The notes beneath the pieces are model-generated. The model was not told the DNA's origin. It worked only from the letters and a program-made list of their open reading frames with translations, and made no database searches. DNA of 8,351 bases from Nostoc cf. edaphicum LEGE 07299 (GTDB lineage Bacteria; Cyanobacteriota; Cyanobacteriia; Cyanobacteriales; Nostocaceae), in assembly GCF_015207245.1 (NCBI RefSeq), contig NZ_JADEXF010000101.1, positions 1 through 8,351 on the forward strand. The letters run 5' to 3'. This document shows positions 1 to 5,368 of the stretch, piece after piece. The position numbers were made by a program, and so were the translations under genes. The number at the start of each line of letters is the position of its first letter. The first letter of the stretch is position 1.

Positions 1-5
1 ATCCC

Positions 6-1181
6 CTAGTGAGTATTCGGAATCAGCCGTCCACAGGGATAAGTTGCTGTTTGCTGTGAAGCACTTTCAGCAACTGCTGCTGGAACTTGATCTGATGGTT
101 GGGTTTTGGCTGCTAGATAATCTTTTTGCAGTTTATCTAAAATGGCTTCTCGCCTGTCGTATATACGCTTTAGGGGACGAGGTTGGCATTTGTTAAGAAC
201 ATACGCTGTCACGAGTGGTAGAGCGATCGTGCTATCGGTATAACAAACGATTGTGTTAGGTAACTCATCCGGGTCAATTTTACCCCAGCTGACAGCTTCC
301 GATGGGGTTGCTCCAGATAAACCGCCTGTATCTGGACGCGCATCGGTAAATTGCACAAAGTAATCGTGTCCTCGTTCTTCCAATCCCAGAACCTCGTGAA
401 GTTGCGGTTGGGTTTGTAGCAAAAAGTTTTTAGGACTACCGCCACCAAGAATTACAGCCGCACTTTTGCCTCCTGATTCACGGGCATTATATGCGATCGC
501 GGCTGTCTCATTCACGTCAATTGATGGATCAATCACCAGCTGCGAACCTTCTAATGCTAAAGCCGCCACGTTCATTCCAATTGAGCTATCGCCTGGAGAA
601 GACGTATAAATCGGTACGCCATATTCATAAGCTGTAGCTAGCAAGCAAGAATGCTGCACACCCAATTGCTTTTCTACTTCTCGGACATATTTACCTAATA
701 AATGGTGAAACTCAGCCGTTCCCATTCGCTTCTGAAACGCTTCTCCTTGGAGAATCTTGCGGATAAACGCATCAGTTTCTAGCAGCACATCGTAACCAAA
801 AATAATGTCATAAATGCGGATTGTGCCTTCTTGGCGCAGTTTCACATCATCCAAAAACGGATTACCAGCAAAGAGTTCAAAACCCAAACCGTAGTGCATA
901 TCGTGATAAAGATTTGCACCAGTGCTAATCATCCAGTCAATAAAGCCGTTGCGAATTAAGGGTGCAAGCGCTGAAACCCCAAATCCTGCTGGCGTCATCG
1001 CACCGGAAAGGCTAACTCCCACCGTGACATTTTCGGTTAGTACATCGCGACTCAGTAGTTGGCAGATTTCCCGCAACCGCGCTGAGTTGTAAGCGGTGAA
1101 GTATTGATCGATCAAATCCACTACACTGATATCATTTGATATCGGTGTAGGTGCAATTTTTTGACCCAGCTGTTTAGACAT
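6..1181 (-). CDS. Deoxyhypusine synthase-like protein (probable homospermidine-forming enzyme)
   Basis: 391 aa and complete; human deoxyhypusine synthase has 369 aa. The family transfers an aminobutyl group from spermidine using NAD and a catalytic lysine. Bacteria lack eIF5A hypusination, so cyanobacterial homologues are thought to make homospermidine or another polyamine (family knowledge, not shown here). Visible motifs are the glycine-rich STGANLYHD segment at about residues 86-94, a PGDSSIG segment at 196-202, LGGGSPKN at 245-252, and SEAVSWGKI at 294-302. K301 in that last motif aligns with the catalytic lysine of eukaryotic DHS (SWGKI). The C-terminal 30 residues are an Ala/Gln/Ser-rich tail ending in a short conserved-looking stretch (TYPCGRL). 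The ATG is supported by GGGAG seven bases upstream. The gene is last on its strand after a 193-bp gap, so it probably has its own promoter. Assignment to the family is firm; the substrate is inferred. Confidence 0.93.
   Translation of the reverse strand: MSKQLGQKIAPTPISNDISVVDLIDQYFTAYNSARLREICQLLSRDVLTENVTVGVSLSGAMTPAGFGVSALAPLIRNGFIDWMISTGANLYHDMHYGLGFELFAGNPFLDDVKLRQEGTIRIYDIIFGYDVLLETDAFIRKILQGEAFQKRMGTAEFHHLLGKYVREVEKQLGVQHSCLLATAYEYGVPIYTSSPGDSSIGMNVAALALEGSQLVIDPSIDVNETAAIAYNARESGGKSAAVILGGGSPKNFLLQTQPQLHEVLGLEERGHDYFVQFTDARPDTGGLSGATPSEAVSWGKIDPDELPNTIVCYTDSTIALPLVTAYVLNKCQPRPLKRIYDRREAILDKLQKDYLAAKTQPSDQVPAAVAESASQQTATYPCGRLIPNTH
1121..1150. repeat. Inverted repeat inside the 5' coding end of the DHS-like gene
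   Basis: Arms 1121-1133 and 1138-1150 are 13 bases long, match at 12 of 13 positions and are separated by a 4-base loop. In the mRNA (minus strand) this gives two 6-bp stems interrupted by one C-A mismatch, about 30 bases after the start codon. A perfect 12-base palindrome, TTGATCGATCAA, lies next to it at 1104-1115. A role in mRNA structure is inference; it may simply reflect the coded peptide. Confidence 0.5.
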
Positions 1182-1374
1182 TTTGGCACTCCCGAACAGT
1201 AAACCCGCCGAATCTAATGTTATCTAGCTTTCAGCCAAAGTGATCGCAATACTTTTTTACTACTAGCTTGAAAAAGCAAGTGAGGAGTAGGAGAAGAAAC
1301 TTTTTTCAGCCCTTTTGGGATTTTCCTATAATTATCTGTCTTGAAACCTTATAAGCATTTCACAGGCACATTAG
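1182..1374. other. Intergenic region between small ORFs and DHS-like gene
   Basis: 193 bp with no convincing ORF. It should contain the promoter of the DHS-like gene and the end of the upstream operon's transcript. AT-rich stretches such as the TATAAT-like sequence at 1327-1332 lie on the plus strand, which has no gene to serve. I found no well-spaced -35/-10 pair on the minus strand. Short stems (CTTG/CAAG near 1266-1279; CCC/GGG near 1310-1320) are too weak to call as terminators. Confidence 0.4.
1189..1193 (-). promoter_or_regulatory. Ribosome binding site of the deoxyhypusine synthase-like gene
   Basis: On the minus strand this reads GGGAG, with seven bases between it and the ATG at 1181. 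It is the best Shine-Dalgarno match seen in front of any gene in the window and supports the chosen start. Confidence 0.7.
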
Positions 1375-1653
1375 TCACATTGCTGCGAAATTGCACCATA
1401 GCTTTGTAATCCAGCGTGTGCGATCGCCTACAATTGATCCTGACCATCCATCGCTAGCAAGTAATACTGCTACTTGCTCTGACTCTAAATTTGGAATCCG
1501 ATCGGGTGTAAAAAGTGTTGCTCCTAACTTTGCTTCTAGAGTGTCTGCGGGTAATGGCTCAAACAATCGCACTCGAAGTAAGCTTCGTTGTTCAGTAGTG
1601 ATCGCTTCACAGTGTTGCCTAAATTCAGACGATAGACTTTGAATTAGTGACAT
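1375..1653 (-). CDS. Small hypothetical protein, 92 aa
   Basis: I do not recognise this protein. It starts with ATG four bases after the stop of the preceding small ORF, with only a weak AAAG ahead of it, so translation may be coupled. The first 60 residues look soluble and helical, with charged and leucine-rich segments. The C-terminus is Trp/Gly-rich (GWSG near residues 69-72, then RTRW and KLW), with no membrane segment or cysteine cluster. A HIP1 octamer lies inside it at 1420-1427, a sign of long residence in a cyanobacterial genome. It could be a real short protein or the end of a larger broken gene. Close pairing with the 61-aa ORF suggests a two-gene unit, possibly the tail of the nuclease-helicase operon. 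No function is proposed. Confidence 0.5.
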   Translation of the reverse strand: MSLIQSLSSEFRQHCEAITTEQRSLLRVRLFEPLPADTLEAKLGATLFTPDRIPNLESEQVAVLLASDGWSGSIVGDRTRWITKLWCNFAAM

Positions 1654-1657
1654 ATCT

Positions 1658-1843
1658 TTAGGGATCTTGCTTTAATTCGCCATCATTTTGAGACAGATCG
1701 CGATATGCTGCTTTAACTAAAGATGCTAAAGCATTAGCGATCGCCGGATCAAGATTTTTGTCAGCCCGTAATTGAATAGCGATCGCTTCAGGTGTATCCA
1801 GTTGATCCTCTTGTGAGGATCTAAACAACTCAGCAGGTGGCAC
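1658..1843 (-). CDS. Small hypothetical protein, 61 aa, GTG start
   Basis: I do not recognise this protein. The only available start at this end is GTG at 1843; an in-frame TAG lies three codons upstream and there is no clear Shine-Dalgarno sequence. The product is acidic and probably helical, with an Ala-rich middle section (about residues 18-50) and a hydrophilic end. Two HIP1 octamers fall inside it (1737-1744 and 1779-1786), both coding for Ala-Ile-Ala-type residues. It begins 25 bases after the end of the helicase gene and is followed four bases later by the 92-aa ORF, so the three may be co-transcribed. The poor start leaves open that it is the 3' remnant of a longer gene cut when the helicase gene arrived. 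Confidence 0.45.
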   Translation of the reverse strand: MPPAELFRSSQEDQLDTPEAIAIQLRADKNLDPAIANALASLVKAAYRDLSQNDGELKQDP

Positions 1844-1846
1844 TTC

Positions 1847-1881
1847 TAGCTAGTATGATATAACGTACTAGTATCTAGCTA
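1847..1881. repeat. Short inverted repeat at the helicase/small-ORF junction
   Basis: Arms TAGCTAG (1847-1853) and CTAGCTA (1875-1881) are exact 7-bp inverted copies around a 21-base centre that includes the helicase stop codon. There is no T-run, so it is not a standard terminator. It might be an mRNA processing or attenuation element, or a chance AT-rich repeat. Confidence 0.3.
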
Positions 1882-4141
1882 AACTTTCAACATCATCAGG
1901 TTGATGTGCTGGTTTGAGATACATTGCACATTCTCTAACAACATCATCTAAATTAGCATTATTTTGTTTAGACCACTCTTTTATGCAAGCATAGCTAAGT
2001 TCTTCAATTTCATCAGCATTAACAAGGGCACGCTCAGTATGTTCCTCACATTCAAGCAAATCAAGTAATTGATTACGTAATATGTTCCGCAAGCTTTTTG
2101 ACTTAGGTTCATAAACAGCCCATTTGTATTCATCTTCGTGTTTAAACAAGACATAAATCAAAATTGTTCGCCCTGAATAAATTTTTGCACTAATAATATC
2201 GTCACGAATATTACGGGCGTAGTCGCGGTTATTATATAGCTTAGATACATGGTGATAAAATGGCGATATATTATCATCGACTAAAGCCTCTAAATCAAGT
2301 ACACCTGATTGAATTGTTACTTTGGATGCATTGTTGAAAAAATTAACTTCTTCTTTTTCATTTATAGAGAGAACAGGAAGCTCCATAATTTCTTGAGATT
2401 GACTGTGGCGATTTGCCAGGTTACTATAACGTTTTGCAATGCCTAAATCTCGTAAAGCATCACCTTCTAGCGGTGGAACAAAAGTGTAAAGCTCTACAGT
2501 GCGCGGTTCAATCCAGGGTCTTAGAACACGACCTGCTCTTTGTGTAGGCTCAATTGCTGTCCAAGCTAGATCGTAATTGATAACTACAGGTGCATCTTGT
2601 AAATTAATGCCAACACCATGAGCATCAGTTGAAATAAAAACATCGTAAGTCTCTTCGTACTTTCCTTCGGCTCGGTTTGCGACTGGGGCAAACTTTTTAA
2701 TTGCTTGTAAAATCTCTCGCTCACTTTTAGGTACGTATTGACTTTTTCCTTGCTTACTTGTGCGCTTGATTGTGCCAAATACTCTCAGATAGAGAAGTAA
2801 AGCATTAACGGCTCTCACCAAATAAACCACTGTTGCACGACGCTCACAAAAAATGATAACTTTTTTATTATTAGAGTGAACTTCTTGGAGAAAGCTACAT
2901 AGAGATGCAAGCTTCTGATCATCAGTAAACTGCATTTGGTTTAATCGACTTAGGAGCGGCTCTAATATTTCACGGCGCTGAGATTGAGACATTTCAAACT
3001 CAAAATCATATGACAAGTTTCGCTTGCCTGGGGTATTTATAACTTTTTTGATAATTTCACGAAGTGCCCACGGTGAACTGGCCCAGGCAACTTCTGCTTG
3101 CGTTTCTATAAACTTGCGTGACTCTGGAGGATCTGTAACGGTAAAGCAACCATCCCTAAAAACTTGAGAGATTTCGCTTTCCATGAATAGATGGAAATTA
3201 ACTCGATATAACTTGACAAGCGGAATATATCGCTTTTGCTGTCCAAACTCAATTAATACGCCATTCTCCAGCTTCTGTCCATACTGTTGTGCAACATAAG
3301 GTGTAGTTAATTGAGACACAACAGGCAAGTTAATAAATCCTTTTATACTATCTGTATGCCAATTGAAATTTTTCTTGTTTTGTTTATCCGAAAAAGTTTC
3401 AATTTCCGCAGTGTGAGGTAGAAGCAAAATTTGGTGATTGAGATTCCTAATATCTTTAGAATAAGGTGAACCAGTAAGAAGTAAGACTTTGCAGCCACTT
3501 TCTTTAATTCGTGAAATCAATCTTTGGAATGAGCGCCTTCTAGGACCTTCTGCACTATCATGGCAATTTCGGAATAGATGGCATTCATCAATAATAATGA
3601 GCCATTGCTTATTTATTTTTTCTTCTATTTCGATAAAGTGTTCAAGATTACGATCATGGCTTGGATCTTCTTTATCTAAAGCTTGATAGCCGATATAGGT
3701 CTGAGGGATACCCGCATCCATAAATTCAGACTTCCATTGCCTTTTTACTAATTTGGGACCAATAATCATTACATGTATAATTTTATCTGCTCTAAAAAGT
3801 TTCAAGGCGAGGTGAGTAGCAACAACGGTCTTTCCAAGTCCTGTTGAAGCAACCAACATGACTCCGCTGTGATCGCTTATTTTCTGTAAAGCTTCAGCAA
3901 TCATTGCTCTTTGATAATTCGTTGGCGGAGTATATCTGTTATCAATTTCTACATCCTCAAAAGCAAGTAAGGTTTTGAGGTAAATATCCCACGGAGAAGC
4001 AAGTTTCAACCAATCTTCAAGAGCTTTAAGTAGCCTCTGAGTTAAATCTATTGCTTCAGCAAAATATCCATCAAATTTCTTGACAAGTTTTACAATTTCT
4101 TTCTTCCGACTCAGTGGATTACCAGCTTCAACCTGTTGCAT
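1868..4141 (-). CDS. SNF2/DEAD-like superfamily 2 helicase (3' part of the split gene)
   Basis: 757 aa with a full SF2 motif set: a Q-motif-like YQR at 76-78, Walker A STGLGKT at 99-105 (K104), Walker B DECH at 185-188, motif III TGSP at 223-226, motif IV KVIIFCERR near 427-435, motif V STDAHGVGIN at 504-513, and motif VI QRAGRVLRP at 534-542. It should therefore be an ATP-driven DNA or RNA translocase. The ATG at 4141 has no Shine-Dalgarno and matches an internal Met (residue 144) of the intact fusion, so it is not the natural start. Residues after about 580 form an unrecognised, charged C-terminal region. No HIP1 site occurs across this gene, and by eye it is AT-richer than its neighbours, suggesting horizontal acquisition. 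PLD and helicase domains also co-occur in defence systems such as DISARM and Mokosh, but this fusion has no visible methylase or DUF1998 partner here. A defence role is inference. Confidence 0.85.
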   Translation of the reverse strand: MQQVEAGNPLSRKKEIVKLVKKFDGYFAEAIDLTQRLLKALEDWLKLASPWDIYLKTLLAFEDVEIDNRYTPPTNYQRAMIAEALQKISDHSGVMLVASTGLGKTVVATHLALKLFRADKIIHVMIIGPKLVKRQWKSEFMDAGIPQTYIGYQALDKEDPSHDRNLEHFIEIEEKINKQWLIIIDECHLFRNCHDSAEGPRRRSFQRLISRIKESGCKVLLLTGSPYSKDIRNLNHQILLLPHTAEIETFSDKQNKKNFNWHTDSIKGFINLPVVSQLTTPYVAQQYGQKLENGVLIEFGQQKRYIPLVKLYRVNFHLFMESEISQVFRDGCFTVTDPPESRKFIETQAEVAWASSPWALREIIKKVINTPGKRNLSYDFEFEMSQSQRREILEPLLSRLNQMQFTDDQKLASLCSFLQEVHSNNKKVIIFCERRATVVYLVRAVNALLLYLRVFGTIKRTSKQGKSQYVPKSEREILQAIKKFAPVANRAEGKYEETYDVFISTDAHGVGINLQDAPVVINYDLAWTAIEPTQRAGRVLRPWIEPRTVELYTFVPPLEGDALRDLGIAKRYSNLANRHSQSQEIMELPVLSINEKEEVNFFNNASKVTIQSGVLDLEALVDDNISPFYHHVSKLYNNRDYARNIRDDIISAKIYSGRTILIYVLFKHEDEYKWAVYEPKSKSLRNILRNQLLDLLECEEHTERALVNADEIEELSYACIKEWSKQNNANLDDVVRECAMYLKPAHQPDDVESLARY

Positions 4142-4155
4142 TAAGCCATGTTTAG

Positions 4156-4569
4156 TTAAATTGGCTGAGGTAATGATGCAACCTTACAGTCAACAAAGTA
4201 AAGTTTTGCATGATGTTTCCTAGCGCGTGCATCAACAATCCGAAATTGACCCGTCCGAATTTTATCAACTAAATCTGCTACAGCTTGACGGCGATTACCT
4301 GGTGATGATCCTGTTGCTAAATCTTTCTTGATTTCTTGGATTAGAAGGTGCTGTGCGTGTCTTTCGTCTTGTCTTTGAGTTCGTTCGTTAATTCCAACCA
4401 ACAGATCAACATACTTTCCTTTTACAACATTCCGAATCTGATCCCAGCCGTTTACAGTAAAATAGCCAGATGCAATACGTATTTTTGATTGGCACTTTGG
4501 GAAGTAGTATTGGATTTGTTCATAGATTGTCTTGGAATCAAACCAGGATCTTGGCGGAGAATCAGTCAT
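4156..4569 (-). CDS. N-terminal HKD/PLD-type nuclease domain (5' fragment of the split gene)
   Basis: 137 aa. It resembles the N-terminal part of HKD-family (PLD superfamily) nucleases, which cut phosphodiester bonds without metal using paired HKD motifs. Visible features are an IRIASGYFT strand-turn near residues 31-39, a V-D-L-L-V-G-I strand typical of PLD folds near 54-60, and HAKLYFVD at 120-127 with the HxK(x)4D residues. The last seven residues (A131-I137) are out of frame and meaningless; the true continuation with TSAN lies in the other frame. The ATG at 4569 sits about 25 bases downstream of a good promoter, but its Shine-Dalgarno is weak. With only one HKD motif, activity would need a dimer, as in other single-HKD bacterial nucleases. 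On its own this fragment would lack the SxN part of the site. Confidence 0.75.
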   Translation of the reverse strand: MTDSPPRSWFDSKTIYEQIQYYFPKCQSKIRIASGYFTVNGWDQIRNVVKGKYVDLLVGINERTQRQDERHAQHLLIQEIKKDLATGSSPGNRRQAVADLVDKIRTGQFRIVDARARKHHAKLYFVDCKVASLPQPI

Positions 4570-4601
4570 AACTCAGTGGTAATACGTTTGAACTATAGAT
4601 A

Positions 4602-4629
4602 ATAATACATCTGAACTAAATTTTGTCAA
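4602..4629 (-). promoter_or_regulatory. Sigma70-type promoter of the nuclease-helicase gene
   Basis: On the minus strand there is TTGACA (4629-4624), a 16-base spacer, and TATTAT (4607-4602). The -35 is a perfect consensus and the -10 differs at one position. Predicted start of transcription is near 4595, giving a 5' leader of about 25 bases before the ATG at 4569. It points directly at the nuclease gene. Confidence 0.65.
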
Positions 4630-4650
4630 AAATGTAACTTTTCGCCGCTT

Positions 4651-4669
4651 ATTGACTTTAGTAGTCAAT
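4651..4669. promoter_or_regulatory. Inverted repeat overlapping the plus-strand -35 box (possible operator)
   Basis: ATTGACT (4651-4657) and AGTCAAT (4663-4669) are exact 7-bp inverted copies separated by five bases. The left arm contains the -35 box of the plus-strand promoter and the pair lies just upstream of the minus-strand promoter. This is a reasonable place for a shared repressor to bind. No regulator gene is seen in the window, so the role is inference. Confidence 0.4.
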
Positions 4670-4680
4670 GTGGTTATAAT
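4652..4680 (+). promoter_or_regulatory. Sigma70-type promoter facing the decayed plus-strand gene
   Basis: TTGACT (4652-4657), a 17-base spacer, then a perfect TATAAT (4675-4680). Transcription would start near 4687 and run into the degraded coding fragments at 4688-5291, with nnr about 680 bases further on. It is back to back with the minus-strand promoter; the two -35 boxes are about 22 bases apart. It may be a surviving promoter of a gene that has since decayed. Confidence 0.6.
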
Positions 4681-4687
4681 TTGCTGA

Positions 4688-5133
4688 CTATCTCTGAAAC
4701 CTTCTATTTTCAGATTTGCTAGTTTTCACGTTGGTAATGCCTACGCTGTTTTGATGCCAGAACAGCAAGCGAGAGAAGCGATCGCGATCGCCTTCTTTTA
4801 CTAGTCAACTCCTACGATCAAGCTCGTTGGGCAGCAAACGAAATTCGCAATTGCTGGTGAAGTATGCAGGACTTTGTTTATCACCTAGTCCCTGACAATA
4901 CAGATACTTACACAGAAGATGACTTTGATGAGCTAGCGAAATTTGTCAAACCACCTGATAAGGTTGCGCTCAATCGTACAGATATTGAAACTTTTGGGCA
5001 AACCAAGGGAAAGATTCTTGTTGCTCCGATGAATGCGATCAGGCGTGGTTCCAATATTTTGAATGCTAATGGTAAAGCCGCATTTGGTGCTATTTACTGC
5101 AAGTTCCAACACCTGAGCAAATACATGAGTTAG
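4688..5133 (+). pseudogene. Decayed helicase-like gene fragment
   Basis: Three coding-like pieces in two frames. Frame from 4688 to the TAG at 4802 gives a 38-residue piece with a protein-like stretch (ASFHVGNAYAVLMPEQQ). From 4795 another frame reads LLLVNSYDQARWAANEIRNCW, then TGA at 4858-4860, then continues in the same frame for the 89 residues of the open frame 4864-5133. The in-frame TGA and the protein-like sequence on both sides show a broken gene, not a new start at 4864. The LLVNSYDQA piece looks like helicase motif IV, and KILVAPMNAIRRGSNILN like a motif V region, so this was probably the C-terminal lobe of a large helicase. After about residue 78 of the open frame the sequence loses its sense, near a further frameshift at about 5100. 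Family assignment is tentative. Confidence 0.55.
4778..4791. repeat. Two overlapping HIP1 octamers
   Basis: GCGATCGC at 4778-4785 and again at 4784-4791, sharing two bases. HIP1 is the highly iterated palindrome of cyanobacterial genomes. Other copies in the window begin at 493, 1420, 1737, 1779, 6392, 6456, 6512, 6683, 7582 and 7624. Confidence 0.9.
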
Positions 5134-5291
5134 TGAAACTTGCTTTGCCCACCTTGTTTTCTCGGTTCTACATTACCTTGAGTTTTATTCATGGAGAGTA
5201 GTTTTTGTACAAAGCTATGGGGGTTAATCCAGATTTTGTCCTTATCCCCGACGCACTTGGCATCCTTGAAGACGTGGAAATCGGTTTGTAA
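5100..5291 (+). pseudogene. Second coding remnant, unrecognised
   Basis: One frame from 5100 to the TAA at 5289-5291 is protein-like throughout but interrupted by TAG at 5199-5201. Before the stop it reads about 33 residues, including PTPEQIHELVKLALPTLFSRFY. After it come 29 residues, including GVNPDFVLIPDALGILEDVE. This frame differs by one from the helicase-like remnant just upstream, so it could be the same gene after a frameshift, or the remains of the next gene joined by deletion. I do not recognise the family. No RBS or start codon is evident at its left end. Confidence 0.4.
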
Positions 5292-5361
5292 CTTTTTTGA
5301 GTGGAATATGAGTCAATTTTGCTAAACTTTCAGTTACCCTGAAACTCATAACTCACCACTC

Positions 5362-5365
5362 AGGA
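5362..5365 (+). promoter_or_regulatory. Ribosome binding site of nnr
   Basis: AGGA, three bases before the ATG at 5369. The spacing is short, but no better site precedes the next in-frame ATG at 5399, and homologues usually carry the extra N-terminal residues. A promoter just upstream (5292-5361) is not clear; TTGAGT at 5297-5302 lacks a good -10. Confidence 0.45.
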
Positions 5366-5368
5366 CTA

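Larger units (their letters stand above)
1868..4569 (-). pseudogene. PLD nuclease-SNF2/SF2 helicase fusion gene split by a one-base frameshift
   Basis: The two ORFs described separately (137 and 757 aa) are the halves of one gene. The first half runs through HxK(x)4D (H120, K122, D127) and then hits a premature stop. Reading on from 4177 in the helicase frame yields I-I-T-S-A-N-L-T-K-H-G-L directly before the helicase ORF's methionine. Inserting one base after GC at 4179-4178 makes a GCN alanine codon and gives D-C-K-V-A-I-I-T-S-A-N, the exact six-residue spacing of the HKD motif HxK(x)4D(x)6GSxN. The restored protein has 900 residues: PLD-like domain about 1-160, helicase lobes about 200-690, and an uncharacterised C-terminal part. 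No slippery heptamer is seen, so a mutation or a sequencing error is likelier than programmed frameshifting. The gene may be inactive in this strain. Confidence 0.8.

Noticed and set aside
1300..1335. Terminator or promoter on the plus strand (CCC-TTTT-GGG stem, TATAAT)
   Set aside because: The stem is only three to four base pairs and no plus-strand gene lies on either side, so chance AT-richness is the likely explanation.
2503..2520. GGTTCAATCC-like tRNA T-loop
   Set aside because: It lacks the right length for GGTTCRANYCC, has no acceptor or anticodon arms around it, and falls inside the helicase coding sequence.
4156..4185. Programmed ribosomal frameshift joining nuclease and helicase
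   Set aside because: The site reads AAGGUUGCAUCA with no X-XXY-YYZ slippery heptamer, no homopolymer run and no obvious downstream stem; a mutation or sequence error is simpler.
4864..5133. Stand-alone 89-aa gene
   Set aside because: Protein-like sequence continues upstream in the same frame beyond the TGA at 4858-4860, there is no Shine-Dalgarno before the ATG, and the C-terminal end loses sense at a frameshift.
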